64,000 bases of DNA, taken from Rhodoligotrophos defluvii. GTDB taxonomy: Bacteria; Pseudomonadota; Alphaproteobacteria; Rhizobiales; Im1. The notes below the pieces were generated by a model, which saw nothing but the letters and a program-made list of their open reading frames with translations, had not been told where the DNA came from and ran no database searches. Shown here piece after piece: positions 10,168 through 21,288 of this stretch. The stretch is from contig NZ_SZZM01000001.1 of NCBI RefSeq assembly GCF_005281615.1, positions 1,521,455 to 1,585,454 of the forward strand. Direction: 5' to 3'. The number at the start of each line of letters is the position of its first letter. Position 1 is the first letter of the stretch. The position numbers and the translations under genes were made by a program.

Positions 10168-10926
10168 ATGCCGCGTTACAAGCTCACCATCGAGTATGAC
10201 GGAACGCCGTTCGGCGGCTGGCAGCGACAGGAGAATGCCCCCACCGTTCAGGAGGCGCTGGAACAGGCCGTCTTGAGCATGACCGGGGAAAGCGTGACGG
10301 TGATCGGGGCTGGCCGCACCGACGCGGGCGTTCATGCGCTGGGGCAAGTGGCGCATGTGGACCTTGCCCGCGCCTTTCCCGGAGAGCGCCTGCGCGGCGG
10401 GCTCAACTTTCATCTGCGGCCGGCGCCGATCGCTGTGCTTGGCGCCGAGTCCGTCGATGACAATTTCCACGCGCGGTTCTCGGCCATACGGCGGCACTAC
10501 CTGTACCGGATCGTCAACCGCCGCAGCCCCCTCGTGCTCGATCGTGACCGCGCCTGGCACGTGGCGCGGCCGCTCGACGTGGCGGCGATGCATGCGGCCG
10601 CACGGCATCTCATCGGCAAGCATGACTTCACCACGTTCCGCTCCGCCCATTGCCAATCGGCATCGCCTGTCAAGACATTGGATCTACTTTCCGTGAGCCG
10701 TTCCGGCGAGATCGTCGAAATTCGCACGAATGCGCGGTCGTTTCTGCACAACCAAGTGCGATCCATGGTGGGCAGCCTGAAACTGGTTGGCGAAGGCAGC
10801 TGGACCCCCGCAGACATGGCCGCCGCCCTCCAAGCCAGGGACAGGGCGGCCTGCGGCATGGTGGCACCACCCTGGGGCCTCTATCTCACCCAGGTCGACT
10901 ATCCCCCAGCGCCGGTCAGCGAATGA
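10168..10926 (+). CDS. truA: tRNA pseudouridine(38-40) synthase
   Basis: This 252-residue enzyme converts U38-U40 in tRNA anticodon arms to pseudouridine. The start [21 protein letters not shown] is typical of TruA, and the catalytic aspartate lies in GRTDAGVHA (Asp 52). [10 protein letters not shown] and the C-terminal [10 protein letters not shown] are also family hallmarks. The usual neighbours fmt and def are absent; instead dapE/dapD lie on the opposite strand, a grouping common in Rhizobiales. The 3' end overlaps the convergent membrane-protein gene by 11 bases. Confidence 0.95.
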   Translation: MPRYKLTIEYDGTPFGGWQRQENAPTVQEALEQAVLSMTGESVTVIGAGRTDAGVHALGQVAHVDLARAFPGERLRGGLNFHLRPAPIAVLGAESVDDNFHARFSAIRRHYLYRIVNRRSPLVLDRDRAWHVARPLDVAAMHAAARHLIGKHDFTTFRSAHCQSASPVKTLDLLSVSRSGEIVEIRTNARSFLHNQVRSMVGSLKLVGEGSWTPADMAAALQARDRAACGMVAPPWGLYLTQVDYPPAPVSE

Positions 10927-11467
10927 GGGCCGATGCGAGCAGGCTGATGATCACGTCGATCGCGGTGAGTGCGAGGGCCACGCCCGCCGTGGTGGCAAGG
11001 GCCGTGCGGGCGATGAACCAGCGGAAATAGAGTGCGACCAGGGTGACGGCGATACTGGCGACCACCAGCCCGTTCGCACCGAGCAGGCCATAGCGGCTGA
11101 GCAGGGCGGGCGGCACCATGGAGAACACGATGAACACCGCCGACCAGTTGTAGGCGATGAGGAAGGGCACCAGCCTGCCCGCAAGCCCGAGCAGGCGCAC
11201 GAGGACCACGGCAAGGCCGATGAAGGCAGCCCATTCGACCAGCAGAGCCAGGAGCTCGCGGCCATAGGACGTCGGCTGCGGCGGGGTCGCGAGATTGTTG
11301 CTGGTGGCGATGATGAACAGATAGATCGGCGCCACGATCACAATCGCGGTGAAGGAGTTCCTCAATCCCTCCATCGAGACGTTGAAGTCGCCATAGCCGC
11401 CGGTATCGCGATTGAGGAGGCGCCAGGTGCCGCGCATCGCAGCAGAGAACTCTTCGGACGAGATCAT
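10916..11467 (-). CDS. Multi-pass membrane protein, unknown function
   Basis: A 183-residue, strongly hydrophobic protein with about five membrane segments beginning around residue 35, after an N-terminal [24 protein letters not shown] 11467 lies 25 bases after the dapE stop, suggesting it is co-transcribed with dapD-dapE; the longer frame to 11548 would overlap dapE. A short conserved-looking [14 protein letters not shown] precedes the first helix. No named family was recognised with certainty; proteins of this kind are commonly found beside dapE in Rhizobiales. Confidence 0.7.
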   Translation of the reverse strand: MISSEEFSAAMRGTWRLLNRDTGGYGDFNVSMEGLRNSFTAIVIVAPIYLFIIATSNNLATPPQPTSYGRELLALLVEWAAFIGLAVVLVRLLGLAGRLVPFLIAYNWSAVFIVFSMVPPALLSRYGLLGANGLVVASIAVTLVALYFRWFIARTALATTAGVALALTAIDVIISLLASALIR

Positions 11468-11492
11468 CTCGGTTGGCGCCCTGTCGCTCGCG

Positions 11493-12656
11493 TTACCGCT
11501 GGAAATAGCGCTCCAATATCCGTTCGTAGATGCGCGTCGTCGCCGCAAGCTCGGCCGCCGGAATGCGCTCGTCCGTCTGGTGGATGGTGGCGTTGACGGG
11601 GCCGAACTCGACGACCGGGCAGTAGTCCTTCACGAAACGGGCATCCGAGGTGCCTCCGCCCGTGCTCAGCGCCGGGGTCACGCCGGTGCACTCGGCGATG
11701 GCGCCTGCCACCAGGTCGACGAGGGCACCGGGCTCGGTCACGAAGCTGTCGGCGTTGGAGGAGAACGCGAGACGATACTCCCCGCCCATCTCGGACTTCA
11801 CTTGGTCGCAAACCGCGGTGATCCAATGCTCGAGGCCGGCTCGGCTATGCTCGCTGTTGTAGCGGATGTTGATTGCGGCGTGCGCCCGGTCGGGAATGAC
11901 GTTCTCCACCGTGTTGCCCACGTCCACCGAGGTGATGGCCAGGGTCGACGGCTCGAAATAGGCGTTGCCGTCATCAAGGCGATGGCTGGCCAGCCGGTCC
12001 AGCATGCGCACGAGCTTGGGGATGGGGTTGTCGGCCTTGTGAGGGTAGGCGACATGGCCTTGCCGGCCGAATACCGTCAACCGCGCGTGGAGGCTGCCCC
12101 GGCGGCCGATCCGCAGCGTGTCGCCCAGTGCCTCGCTGCAACTCGGCTCCCCGACGAGGCAAGCATCGGGCCTGTGGCCATGAGCTGCCATCCATTCCAG
12201 CACTTTCACGGTGCCGTCGACGGCGGGCCCCTCCTCGTCGCCGGTGATCAACAGGCTGATCGAGCCGCCGAAATCGGCGCCCTGCTTGCCGATGAACGAG
12301 GATACCGCCGCGCAGAAGGCCGCGACCGAGCCCTTCATGTCCACAGCGCCGCGCCCATAGATCACGCCGTCATCGATCATCCCGGCGAAGGGCGGGTGGG
12401 TCCAGCGGCTTTCATCTCCTGGCGGCACCACGTCCACATGGCCGGCGAAGCAGAAATGGGGCGAGGCCTCGCCCAGCCGGGCGAACAGGTTGTCCACCTC
12501 AGCCATGTCTGGCGACTGGAACGGCAGCCGCCAGCAGCGGAAGCCGAGTGAACTCAAGACGTCCTCGACCCGGTCCAGGGCTCCCGCGCTGTCGGGCGTG
12601 ACCGACCGCTCGCGGATCAGCGCCTGGAGCAAGGCAACCGGATCGAGCGCGGGCAT
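11493..12656 (-). CDS. dapE: Succinyl-diaminopimelate desuccinylase
   Basis: It hydrolyses N-succinyl-L,L-diaminopimelate in the succinylase branch of lysine/DAP synthesis. The 387-residue M20 metallopeptidase-fold protein has metal ligands in AGHVDVVPPGD (His 73), GRGAVDMKG (Asp 106) and the catalytic ITGDEEGPA (Glu 141/142), and SSNADSFVTEPG plus GGGTSDARF near the end. Its ATG overlaps the TGA of dapD by one base, so the two are translationally coupled. Confidence 0.96.
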   Translation of the reverse strand: MPALDPVALLQALIRERSVTPDSAGALDRVEDVLSSLGFRCWRLPFQSPDMAEVDNLFARLGEASPHFCFAGHVDVVPPGDESRWTHPPFAGMIDDGVIYGRGAVDMKGSVAAFCAAVSSFIGKQGADFGGSISLLITGDEEGPAVDGTVKVLEWMAAHGHRPDACLVGEPSCSEALGDTLRIGRRGSLHARLTVFGRQGHVAYPHKADNPIPKLVRMLDRLASHRLDDGNAYFEPSTLAITSVDVGNTVENVIPDRAHAAINIRYNSEHSRAGLEHWITAVCDQVKSEMGGEYRLAFSSNADSFVTEPGALVDLVAGAIAECTGVTPALSTGGGTSDARFVKDYCPVVEFGPVNATIHQTDERIPAAELAATTRIYERILERYFQR

Positions 12657-13498
12657 CAGGTTCTCAGAAGCTCGTTGATGGAGGTCTTGGAGCGGGTGCG
12701 CTCGTCCACCCGCTTGACGATCACGGCGCAGTAGAGGCTCGGTCCCGGGCTGCCGTCGGGAAGCGACTTGCCGCCTGTGCTGCCGGGCACCACCACCGAA
12801 TAGGGCGGCACCCTGCCCATGAAGACCTCACCCGTCTCCCGGTCGATGATCTTGGTGGAGGCGCCGAGATAGACGCCCATGGAAAGCACCGAGCCCTCGC
12901 CGACGACCACGCCTTCGGCGACTTCGGAACGGGCGCCGATGAAGCAGTTGTCTTCGATGATCACGGGTGCGGCCTGCAGCGGCTCGAGCACCCCGCCAAT
13001 GCCCACGCCGCCCGAGATGTGGCAGTTCTTGCCGATCTGCGCACAGGAGCCGACGGTCGCCCAGGTGTCGATCATGGTGCCGCTATCCACATAGGCGCCC
13101 AAATTCACGAAGCAGGGCATCAGCACCACGTTCGGCGCGATGAAGGCCGACCGCCGGACCACGCAGTTCGGCACGGCGCGGAACCCGGCGGTGCGGAATT
13201 CCGCCTCGCTCCAGCCGTTGAACTTGGAGGGCACCTTGTCCCACCAGCTTGCCCCGCCCGGACCGCCCGCAATCGGGCTCATATCATAGAGGCGGAACGA
13301 CAGGAGCACCGCCTTCTTGAGCCATTCATGCACGGTCCAGCCCCCCGGGCCGGGCGTTGCCACGCGCAGCACGCCCGCGTCCATGAGATCGAGGGCCGAG
13401 TCGACCGCGGCGCGAATGTCGCCGGTCGTGCCGGCATTCACCGTATCGCGCTGCTCGAAGGCGTCTTCAACGATGGTCTTGATGCGGTCGTGGTACAT
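12656..13498 (-). CDS. dapD: Tetrahydrodipicolinate N-succinyltransferase
   Basis: This enzyme transfers succinyl from succinyl-CoA to tetrahydrodipicolinate, the step before succinyl-DAP formation. The 280-residue product has the usual helical N-terminal domain and a left-handed beta-helix of hexapeptide repeats (about 120-235), with conserved [19 protein letters not shown] and [15 protein letters not shown]. The frame extends to 13612, but ATG 13498 ([14 protein letters not shown]) matches the family start. First gene of a leftward dapD-dapE-membrane protein operon. Confidence 0.96.
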   Translation of the reverse strand: MYHDRIKTIVEDAFEQRDTVNAGTTGDIRAAVDSALDLMDAGVLRVATPGPGGWTVHEWLKKAVLLSFRLYDMSPIAGGPGGASWWDKVPSKFNGWSEAEFRTAGFRAVPNCVVRRSAFIAPNVVLMPCFVNLGAYVDSGTMIDTWATVGSCAQIGKNCHISGGVGIGGVLEPLQAAPVIIEDNCFIGARSEVAEGVVVGEGSVLSMGVYLGASTKIIDRETGEVFMGRVPPYSVVVPGSTGGKSLPDGSPGPSLYCAVIVKRVDERTRSKTSINELLRT

Positions 13499-13768
13499 GA
13501 CGGCTCTACGGAATCGAGGACGATGCGGGCGCACAGTACTAGGCCAAGGCGGAGTGTCAACTGGCAGCAAAGCTGCCGTGCCGGTGCAATCGGCTGCAAT
13601 CCGATCGTGCAAGATGGTGGGGACGCCGGGTTTGCGGCCCCGGGAAGGCCACGATTATGCGCTCGAAGCGCCCGGCCCTGCCCAAGATGCGTGCACCCTT
13701 TTGCGCTACCGAGTGGGCGGCGCCCGCGCGGCGCCCCTATTTCATCAAAGCCATTCCAGGACATCCAT

Positions 13769-14479
13769 ATGTCAGAAGCAAGCTATTGCTACTACCACAC
13801 TGGGCCTGAAGGGGGCCCCTCGCGGACGATGGCCGTGAGAAGCTCCGTCGATTTCGATCCGTGCGGGTCGGGGGAGCCTGCGCCCGACGCCACCTGGCGC
13901 GTCATGGCGCGGCCGCTGGACGGCCAAGCCGAGGTGAGGGCCCCCGAGATCGGCGGCAAGCTCGACCTGCAGCAGCTGGTGCTCGATCTGTCCGGTGCGC
14001 AAGGGGTCACGTCGGTCAACCTCTTCACCAGCGAGGTCCAGGTGGATCGGGCCGGCCTTAGCGTCACAGTGGCCATGCCGGTCGTGCCGAATGCCATCGG
14101 CAGCCCCGACACCAGGCATATGGTGGGCACCGAGGGCCGCAACATTCTTCATGCCGGCGAGCACGGAACCACCTTCGAGGGCAGGGGCGGCGCGGATGCC
14201 CTGGTGGGCGGCAGCAGCGCCGATATCTTCCGCTTCACCAGCCTTGCTCAATCAACCCTGGAGGATTACGCCTCCATATACCAGTTCGGATCCGAAGACC
14301 GTATCGAGATCACCAGAAGCGAGGCCATGCGCCAGCACAACTACACGATGCGGGCGGAAGACCGCGGCTGCGGCTGGTGGCAGCTCACGATCGATGAAGG
14401 CAAGGATGGTTCGCCCGAGTTCTTCGCCATGGTCGAGACGCAGCGGCTGGATCTAAACAGTGTCCATTTTGTCGACTGA
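13769..14479 (+). CDS. RTX-like (hemolysin-type calcium-binding) hypothetical protein
   Basis: A 236-residue protein with no recognised N-terminal domain. Residues 138-156 contain one degenerate nonapeptide-type repeat (GRGGADALVGGSSADIF) followed by a FGSEDRIEI segment, reminiscent of the end of RTX repeat blocks in type I secreted proteins. There is no Sec signal peptide, consistent with type I secretion, but no secretion genes are adjacent. The frame opens far upstream to 13019; ATG 13769 after CCAGGA is the first start downstream of dapD. It sits on the opposite strand between two leftward biosynthetic operons and overlaps the convergent nucleotidase gene by 27 bases. Confidence 0.65.
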   Translation: MSEASYCYYHTGPEGGPSRTMAVRSSVDFDPCGSGEPAPDATWRVMARPLDGQAEVRAPEIGGKLDLQQLVLDLSGAQGVTSVNLFTSEVQVDRAGLSVTVAMPVVPNAIGSPDTRHMVGTEGRNILHAGEHGTTFEGRGGADALVGGSSADIFRFTSLAQSTLEDYASIYQFGSEDRIEITRSEAMRQHNYTMRAEDRGCGWWQLTIDEGKDGSPEFFAMVETQRLDLNSVHFVD

Positions 14480-15199
14480 GGAACGCCAGCGCACGATCTC
14501 GTCGATGAAGCCCGAGAGGTCATCGGTCACGTAATCGATATGCGGCGCATCCGAGCCGTGCCCGGAGCGGGAGGCGATCGCGGCGCTGTCTTCGTTGTCG
14601 GGCGAGGTGACCAGCACCGTTGTCATGCCGAGCTGATGGCACGGCCCTAGATTGCGCGAGATGTCCTCGAACATGGCGGCACGGGTCGGCTCTAGCCCGT
14701 GCCGCTTCAGCATCATGCGATAGCTCTCGATATTGGGCTTCGGCAGATATTCCGCGGCTTCGATGTCGAATATGTCGTCGAAGCAGCCGGCGATGCCGAT
14801 GCGCGCCATCACCTTCTCCGCATGGGCGACCGTGCCGTTGGTGAAGATGTATTTGCGGCCGGGGAGGCCGGTGAGCGCCGCGCACAGCCGCTCGTCCGCG
14901 ACCACGGCGGAATGGTCGATATCGTGCACGAAGGAGAGGAAGTCCTCCGGCTTCACCCCGTGCTCCAGCATCAGCCCGCGCAGGGTGGTGCCGTGCTCGT
15001 AGAAAAACCCCTTCTGGATGCGGCGCGCTTCCGCGTGGTCCACCTGCAGCAGGTCCATGATGAACGCCGCCATCTTGACGTCGATCTGGTCGAAAAGCCG
15101 GCAGCTCGCCGGATAGAGGGTGTTGTCCAGATCGAAGATCCAGGTACTCACATGGTGGAAACCGCGGCGTTGGCCTTGCCCGTTCATGGATCGGCTCAT
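14453..15199 (-). CDS. HAD-family pyrimidine 5'-nucleotidase
   Basis: This 248-residue HAD hydrolase has motif [10 protein letters not shown] (Asp 23, Asp 25), motif II IFTNGT and the C-terminal MFEDISRNL, the pattern of SDT1/YjjG-like pyrimidine 5'-nucleotidases that dephosphorylate nucleoside monophosphates. The start at 15199 forms an ATGA overlap with the argB stop, indicating translational coupling; an in-frame ATG also exists at 15187. argB next to this nucleotidase is a common Rhizobiales arrangement. Confidence 0.88.
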   Translation of the reverse strand: MSRSMNGQGQRRGFHHVSTWIFDLDNTLYPASCRLFDQIDVKMAAFIMDLLQVDHAEARRIQKGFFYEHGTTLRGLMLEHGVKPEDFLSFVHDIDHSAVVADERLCAALTGLPGRKYIFTNGTVAHAEKVMARIGIAGCFDDIFDIEAAEYLPKPNIESYRMMLKRHGLEPTRAAMFEDISRNLGPCHQLGMTTVLVTSPDNEDSAAIASRSGHGSDAPHIDYVTDDLSGFIDEIVRWRSSVDKMDTV

Positions 15200-16110
15200 C
15201 CCTCGCCTGTGCGGCTGATGCGGGTGCCGACCCCGTAGGGCGTGAACAGCTCGAGCAGTACGATGTGCGGCACGCGGCCATCGAGAATGACGGCCCCCTC
15301 GACCCCCTTCTCGACCACCGCCACGCAAGTCTCGATCTTCGGGATCATGCCGCCGGAGGCGGTACCGTCCTGAACCAGCCGCTGCGCTTCCTCCAGCGTG
15401 AGCTCGCGGATCAGCGTCTTGTCCTTGTCGAGCACGCCTTCCACGTCGGTCAAGAGCAGCAGGCGCTTGGCTTGGGTGGCGACGGCGATGGCGCCGGCGA
15501 AGGTATCGGCGTTGATGTTGAACGTCCCGCCCGAGCGCGAGGTGCCGATCGGCGCGATAACCGGGATGGCGTCGCTCGCGGTGATGACATTCAGGATCTC
15601 GGGATTGACGGTCTCGGGCTCGCCGACAAAGCCCAGGTCCACGATCCGTTCGATATTGGAATCCGGGTCCCGCTTCGTACGGGTCAGGCGGCGTGCCATC
15701 ATCAGGTTGCCGTCCTTGCCGGAAATACCGATCGCACGGCCGCCTTCCTGCTGGATGCTGGCCACCACCTGCTTGTTGATGGAGCCGGCCAGCACCATCT
15801 CGACGATCTCGACCGTAGCCTGATCGGTTATTCGCAAGCCGTCCTGAAAGGTCGACTTGATCTGCAGCCGGTCCAGCATCTTCCCGATCTGCGGCCCGCC
15901 GCCATGGACGACAATGGGGTGGATGCCGCTGAGCTTGAGCTGCACCATGTCGCGCGCGAACTGCCGCGCCAAGGTCTCGTCGCCCATGGCATGGCCGCCA
16001 TATTTTACCACGACCGTCTGGCCATCATAGCGCTGCATGAAGGGCAGCGCCTCTGAAAGGATGTGGGCCTGGATTTCGCGGGAGACGTGCTCCGTGTCGG
16101 GTATGCTCAT
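15196..16110 (-). CDS. argB: Acetylglutamate kinase
   Basis: It phosphorylates N-acetylglutamate in arginine biosynthesis. The 304-residue amino-acid-kinase-fold protein has [10 protein letters not shown] near residue 35, [12 protein letters not shown] (nucleotide and substrate loop), and [16 protein letters not shown] 16110 ([16 protein letters not shown]) is preceded by GAGAAAGC and fits the family; the frame extends to 16149. The N-terminal extension [16 protein letters not shown] resembles that of arginine-feedback-sensitive ArgB types, so inhibition by arginine is possible. Confidence 0.95.
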   Translation of the reverse strand: MSIPDTEHVSREIQAHILSEALPFMQRYDGQTVVVKYGGHAMGDETLARQFARDMVQLKLSGIHPIVVHGGGPQIGKMLDRLQIKSTFQDGLRITDQATVEIVEMVLAGSINKQVVASIQQEGGRAIGISGKDGNLMMARRLTRTKRDPDSNIERIVDLGFVGEPETVNPEILNVITASDAIPVIAPIGTSRSGGTFNINADTFAGAIAVATQAKRLLLLTDVEGVLDKDKTLIRELTLEEAQRLVQDGTASGGMIPKIETCVAVVEKGVEGAVILDGRVPHIVLLELFTPYGVGTRISRTGEG

Positions 16111-16162
16111 GGCGCTGCTTTCTCGGACATCTACGGCCGGTCGATCCAATCGCTTTAGCCCA

Positions 16163-16920
16163 TCACGATCGCAACCGGTAGCCTGTCTTGAATATCCACC
16201 AGATGATCGCCAGGCATATGATGAGGAACAGCAGGGTCATGGCGAGGCTGATGCCGACCTGCACGTCGGCCACCTCGAAGAAGCTCCAGCGGAAGCCGCT
16301 GACCAGGTAGACCACGGGGTTCAACAGGGCCACCGTCCGCCAGCTCTCAGGCAGCATGTCGATGGAATAGAAGCTGCCGCCTAAAAAGGTGAGCGGGGTG
16401 ATCACCAGCAGCGGGATGAGCTGAAGCTTCTCGAAATTGTCGGCCCAGATGCCGATGATAAAGCCGAACAGGCTGAAGGTCACGGCGGTCAGCACGAGGA
16501 AGGCGAGCATCCATACGGGATGAGCGATGTGGAGCGGCACGAACAGATTGGCCGTTGCGAGGATGATCAGCCCGATCATGATCGACTTGGTGGCCGCCGC
16601 GCCCACATAGCCGAGCACCGCCTCGAAATAGGAGACCGGCGCCGACAGCAGCTCGAAGATCGTGCCGGTGAACTTCGGGAAGTAGATGCCGAAGGAGGCG
16701 TTGGAGACGCTTTGGGTTAGAAGCGACAGCATGATCAGCCCGGGGACGATGAAGGCGCCGTAGGTCACGCCTTCAACCCGCGGAATATGCGAGCCGATGG
16801 CTGCGCCGAACACCACGAAATAGAGCGAGGTTGAGATCACCGGCGAGACGACGCTCTGGAGCAGAGTGCGGAAGGTCCGCGCCATCTCGAAACGGTAGAT
16901 CGCTGCGACTGCGGTCAGGT

Positions 16921-16924
<4 letters not shown>
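16163..16924 (-). CDS. ABC-2 type transporter permease
   Basis: A 253-residue integral membrane protein with six predicted helices, of the ABC-2 permease family (YadH-like). Visible family features include the amphipathic N-terminus [18 protein letters not shown] and the C-terminal [16 protein letters not shown] followed by [13 protein letters not shown]. It forms a two-gene exporter with the ATPase gene just upstream, which it overlaps by four bases (ATGA). Substrate unknown. Confidence 0.9.
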
Positions 16925-17844
<920 letters not shown>

Positions 17845-17983
17845 GGGCTCGCGGCGTCAGGGCGTATCGATAGCGGACCGGGACAGGGCCCGGTCGAGGA
17901 AGGCGGTAGATCTACCCCATCCTTTACGGCACGTCATGCCCTTTGGATCACTCGCGACGTGCCCGCGCCGCACGCCCGCACAT

Positions 17984-18760
17984 TCATCTTGGATGCATGC
18001 GCGCCCCCGCGTCGACATTGAGGGTCGTGGCGTTGATATAGCTGTTTTCAGCGATGTGGCGGACGAGGCTTGCGAACTCCTCCGGCCGCCCCATGCGGTC
18101 GGGGAACAGGATCATGCGGTCGATGATGGATTGGGAGACGGTGTCCGGCATGCCCGCCACCATGGCCGTATCGAACAGGCCGGGCGCGATGGACACGACC
18201 CGGATGCGGTGCTGGGCGAGGTCGCGGGCCACCGGCAGGGTCAGGCCCATGACGCCCGCCTTGCTGGCGCTGTAGGCGGCCTGCCCGATCTGCCCCTGCC
18301 AGGCCGCGCCCGAAGCGGTGTTGATGATGACGCCGCGCTCACCCTTTTCGCCACCGTCCGGCTCGTTGTGCGTCATGGCCAGCGCCGCCCAGCGAATCAC
18401 GTTGAAGGTGCCGGTGAGGTTGATGCCGATCACCTTGCTCCAGGTGGCAAGCGGGAAAGGCTCGCCGCGCGAAACCGTCTTGGCGGCATCCGCCACGCCG
18501 GCACAGTTCACCGCCAGGTGAATGGCGCCGAACGCGTTCAGAGCCCCGTCGATACCGGCTTTGACGCTGCCATCGTCCGCCACGTCCACCACCGCCGTGT
18601 GGGCGGCGCTGCCCAGTTCGTCCTTGAGCGCATCGAGGCGCTCGCCGCTGAGATCGAAGGCGGCGATTCGGCAGCCGGCCTCCGCGAGCGTTCGTGCCGA
18701 AGCGCGGCCAAGACCGGAACCCGCGCCGGTAACCACCGCGACCTTGTCCTTGAGGTTCAT
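17984..18760 (-). CDS. Short-chain dehydrogenase, HSD10-like 3-hydroxyacyl-CoA dehydrogenase
   Basis: The 258-residue SDR has the NAD-binding TGAGSGLG (residues 11-18), NCAGVA, and the catalytic set with Ser in TASGAA and YSASK. Sequence such as PFPLATWSKVIGINLTGTFNV and GLFDTAMVAGMP resembles the HSD17B10/2-methyl-3-hydroxybutyryl-CoA dehydrogenase group, which oxidises 3-hydroxy(-2-methyl)acyl-CoAs with NAD. It is last in a leftward CoA-transferase/thiolase/SDR operon, 15 bases after the thiolase stop, consistent with beta-oxidation. Confidence 0.88.
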   Translation of the reverse strand: MNLKDKVAVVTGAGSGLGRASARTLAEAGCRIAAFDLSGERLDALKDELGSAAHTAVVDVADDGSVKAGIDGALNAFGAIHLAVNCAGVADAAKTVSRGEPFPLATWSKVIGINLTGTFNVIRWAALAMTHNEPDGGEKGERGVIINTASGAAWQGQIGQAAYSASKAGVMGLTLPVARDLAQHRIRVVSIAPGLFDTAMVAGMPDTVSQSIIDRMILFPDRMGRPEEFASLVRHIAENSYINATTLNVDAGARMHPR

Positions 18761-18775
18761 CAGCGAGCCTTTCGT

Positions 18776-20017
18776 TCAGTTCCTGGCGAGAATGGTGATG
18801 CAGGCAACCGCCTCTTCGATGCCGTGCAGCCCGCCGCCGTTCTCGGCCAATGCGATACGGGCGCCCTCCACCTGGCGGGGACCCGCCACACCGCGCAGCT
18901 GGCCAACGAGTTCATAGATCTGGCCGATGCCGGTGGCGCCGACCGGATGGCCTTTCGATTCGAGACCACCCGATGGATTCACAGGAATGCGGCCGCCGAT
19001 CCTCGTCTCGCCGCGCTCGGAGGTGGGGCCGCCCTCACCGAACGGGCAGAAGCCAAGATTCTCGATCTGGATGATCTCGCCCATGGCGGTGGCGTCGTGC
19101 ACTTCCGCCACCGATACATCCTCGGGGCCGATGCCGGCCTTCTCATAGGCCCGCCGTGCGGCCAGAGCAGTGATGTGCCGGTCGACCTCCGAGGGGTCGC
19201 GGTCGCTGCCGGTCTGAAGCACCGAGGCCAGCACCTTCACGGCGCGCGACTTGTCCACGCCATGCCGATCCATGCCCTGTTCGGTCATGAGCACGGCGGC
19301 CGCGGCGCCATCCGAGATCGGCGAGCACATGGGCAAGGTGAGCGGATAGGTGATGGGCGGTGCCGCCAGCACATCGTCGACCGTATAGGGGTCGCGGAAC
19401 TGGGAAAGCGGATTGTGCACGGAGTGCTGGTGGTTCTTGGCGGCGACCGCCGCGATCTGCCGCTGGGTGGTGCCGAAGGTCTTCATATGAAACCGGGCAA
19501 AGGCGGCATAGACGTCCATGAACACGCTGTAGGGCTTGTCTGACGTGGTGCCCGCGGGCGGCTCGATGCCTTCGCCCAGCTTCATGAGGCGAGCCTGGAT
19601 GGCGCCCGTATCGCTCACGTCCCAGGCCCCATCAAAGGCGCCGAACATCAGCGCCCGGTCGTTCGAGAACAGCTTCTCGGCACCCACCGCCAGCACGACA
19701 TCGTTCTCGCCGGCCTTGAGCTGGGTGACCGCCAGGTTCAGCGCGGTGGCGCCGCTGGCGCAGGCATTCTCCACATTCACCACCGGAATACCGCTCAGCC
19801 CCATGGCCCTGAGCGCTATCTCGCCCCGCACCATGTGCTGCTTCTCCATATGCCCCTGCGCCGCATTGGCAAAGAACGCCGCCTCGATGGCGTCCGCATT
19901 GACGCCGGCATCTTCCAGGGCGGCGGTGACGGCCTGGCGGGTCATGGTCTTGATGTCCACATCCAGCATGCGCCCGAACGGGGTCATGCCGACGCCGACG
20001 ATATAGACGGGTTCCAT
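18776..20017 (-). CDS. SCP2-type thiolase / acetyl-CoA acetyltransferase family protein
   Basis: A 413-residue thiolase-superfamily protein beginning MEPVYIVGVGMTPFGRML. The nucleophile cysteine is in NVENACASGATA and the C-terminal catalytic region is NPSGGLESKGHPVGATG, with His but without the second C-terminal Cys box of standard thiolases; this is the SCP2/lipid-transfer thiolase pattern, often linked to branched or sterol-type acyl chains. The start at 20017 follows AAGGAG and lies 4 bases after the upstream gene's stop. Its partners are the CoA-transferase and the dehydrogenase. Confidence 0.9.
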   Translation of the reverse strand: MEPVYIVGVGMTPFGRMLDVDIKTMTRQAVTAALEDAGVNADAIEAAFFANAAQGHMEKQHMVRGEIALRAMGLSGIPVVNVENACASGATALNLAVTQLKAGENDVVLAVGAEKLFSNDRALMFGAFDGAWDVSDTGAIQARLMKLGEGIEPPAGTTSDKPYSVFMDVYAAFARFHMKTFGTTQRQIAAVAAKNHQHSVHNPLSQFRDPYTVDDVLAAPPITYPLTLPMCSPISDGAAAAVLMTEQGMDRHGVDKSRAVKVLASVLQTGSDRDPSEVDRHITALAARRAYEKAGIGPEDVSVAEVHDATAMGEIIQIENLGFCPFGEGGPTSERGETRIGGRIPVNPSGGLESKGHPVGATGIGQIYELVGQLRGVAGPRQVEGARIALAENGGGLHGIEEAVACITILARN

Positions 20018-20021
20018 TGAG

Positions 20022-21146
20022 TCAGCTCCTTGCTGAAATCGGCTTGTGCTGGGCGAGGCTGTCCAGCACCTCGCTCGTATGGGCACCGAGCGCCGGCACG
20101 CCGCGCGCAGGGCCCGGGTGGTGCGCATTGACGGTCAACGGCTGCGCTACATAACGACGCCGCGAGCCATCATCCTCCACCACCGTGGCGAACATGCCCC
20201 GTTCGATGAAATGCGGGTCGCGCACCACCTCGTCGAGGTCATGGACCGGGCTCCAGGCGATGCCAGCGCGGTCGAACGCCGCAGCCCATTCCTCGCGCGG
20301 CCGGGTCGCCAGCCGCTCGGCAATCGCACGGGCCAGCTCAACCCTTTCGGCCACCCGCTGCGGCCGCTTGTAGCCGACAGCGTGATCGAGCCCGACCAAC
20401 CGGCAGAACGGCTGCCAGAACCAGTCCTCATGGGCGATGGACAGGGAGATGAGCTTGCCGTCGGCGCAGGTGAAGGTGCCGTAGGCGGGCTCCTCGCCGA
20501 TCTCCTCGGCCTGGGCGCCGTTCAGCACAGGGGCGAGGAACACCGACATCCACGAGACCAGGCCATCGGTCATGGACACATCGATATAGGTGCCCTTTCC
20601 CGTGCTGGACCGGCTGACGATGCCGGCCAGCGCCGCCAGGGCAGCGAACATACCGGACGACAAGTCGCCGATGGCGATCTCGCCGCCTGCGGATGTGCGG
20701 CCCGCCCGCGCGTCGCGGAACATGAAGCCGCTGATCGCCTGGTAAGACAGGTCATGGGCCGGGCGTTCGCGGTAAGGGCCGGTCTGGCCGAAGCCCGAGA
20801 TCGAGATATAGACTGTACGCGGATTGATCTTGGCCACCTCGTCCGGCCCGAAGCCCAGGCGCTGCATGGTGCCCGGGCGGAAGCCCTCGAGCAGCACATC
20901 CGCCGTGGTGATCAGGTCGCGCAGGGCCTGCTTGCCTGTTTCCGTCTTGAGGTCGAGACAGACGGAGCGTTTGCCGCGGTTGATGGCGGCGAAGAATTCG
21001 GGAAACTGCCGTGCCGGATCACCGCCTCCGGGCCGCTCGACCTGGATGACATCGGCGCCGAGATCGCCCAACAGCAGGGTGGCGTAGGGCCCGGGATATT
21101 GCTCCGCCAGGCTGACGACACGGATCCCGTCCAGAAGTGCCCGCAT
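20022..21146 (-). CDS. CaiB/BaiF class III CoA-transferase
   Basis: This 374-residue protein is a class III CoA-transferase, which moves CoA between acyl groups through an aspartyl thioester. The N-terminal LGADVIQVERPGGGDPAR, RGKRSVCLDLK and the catalytic Asp in PAHDLSYQA are visible. It could also be an alpha-methylacyl-CoA racemase, which belongs to the same family; HDLSYQA fits both. It is the first gene of the leftward operon and divergent from the crotonase gene, with an AT-rich promoter region between. Confidence 0.9.
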   Translation of the reverse strand: MRALLDGIRVVSLAEQYPGPYATLLLGDLGADVIQVERPGGGDPARQFPEFFAAINRGKRSVCLDLKTETGKQALRDLITTADVLLEGFRPGTMQRLGFGPDEVAKINPRTVYISISGFGQTGPYRERPAHDLSYQAISGFMFRDARAGRTSAGGEIAIGDLSSGMFAALAALAGIVSRSSTGKGTYIDVSMTDGLVSWMSVFLAPVLNGAQAEEIGEEPAYGTFTCADGKLISLSIAHEDWFWQPFCRLVGLDHAVGYKRPQRVAERVELARAIAERLATRPREEWAAAFDRAGIAWSPVHDLDEVVRDPHFIERGMFATVVEDDGSRRRYVAQPLTVNAHHPGPARGVPALGAHTSEVLDSLAQHKPISARS

Positions 21147-21228
21147 GGTTCCTCTCCTAGCAGCCGCGCAGTTGACCGCCTTGCGTATTTTATCATTGGG
21201 TCTACAGTGTAACCTAATAAACAGTGAT

Positions 21229-21244
21229 TTGACCCGTTAGTCAA
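21229..21244. promoter_or_regulatory. Inverted repeat TTGAC-N6-GTCAA in divergent promoter region
   Basis: In the 142-base gap between the CoA-transferase and crotonase genes lies TTGACCCGTTAGTCAA with 5-bp perfect arms. A similar palindrome is upstream of the livG operon at 24933-24949. The AT-rich neighbourhood and divergent genes suggest an operator, perhaps for the TetR encoded at 23351-24028. Confidence 0.5.
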
Positions 21245-21288
21245 TTTCTCGGAGGCGCTATGCGTTCCGAGCCAGGGAGGAGAGACTT

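Noticed and set aside
13019-13768. N-terminal extension of the RTX-like gene to 13019
   Set aside because: The extension overlaps dapD on the other strand and has shadow-like composition; a start with a ribosome site exists at 13769.
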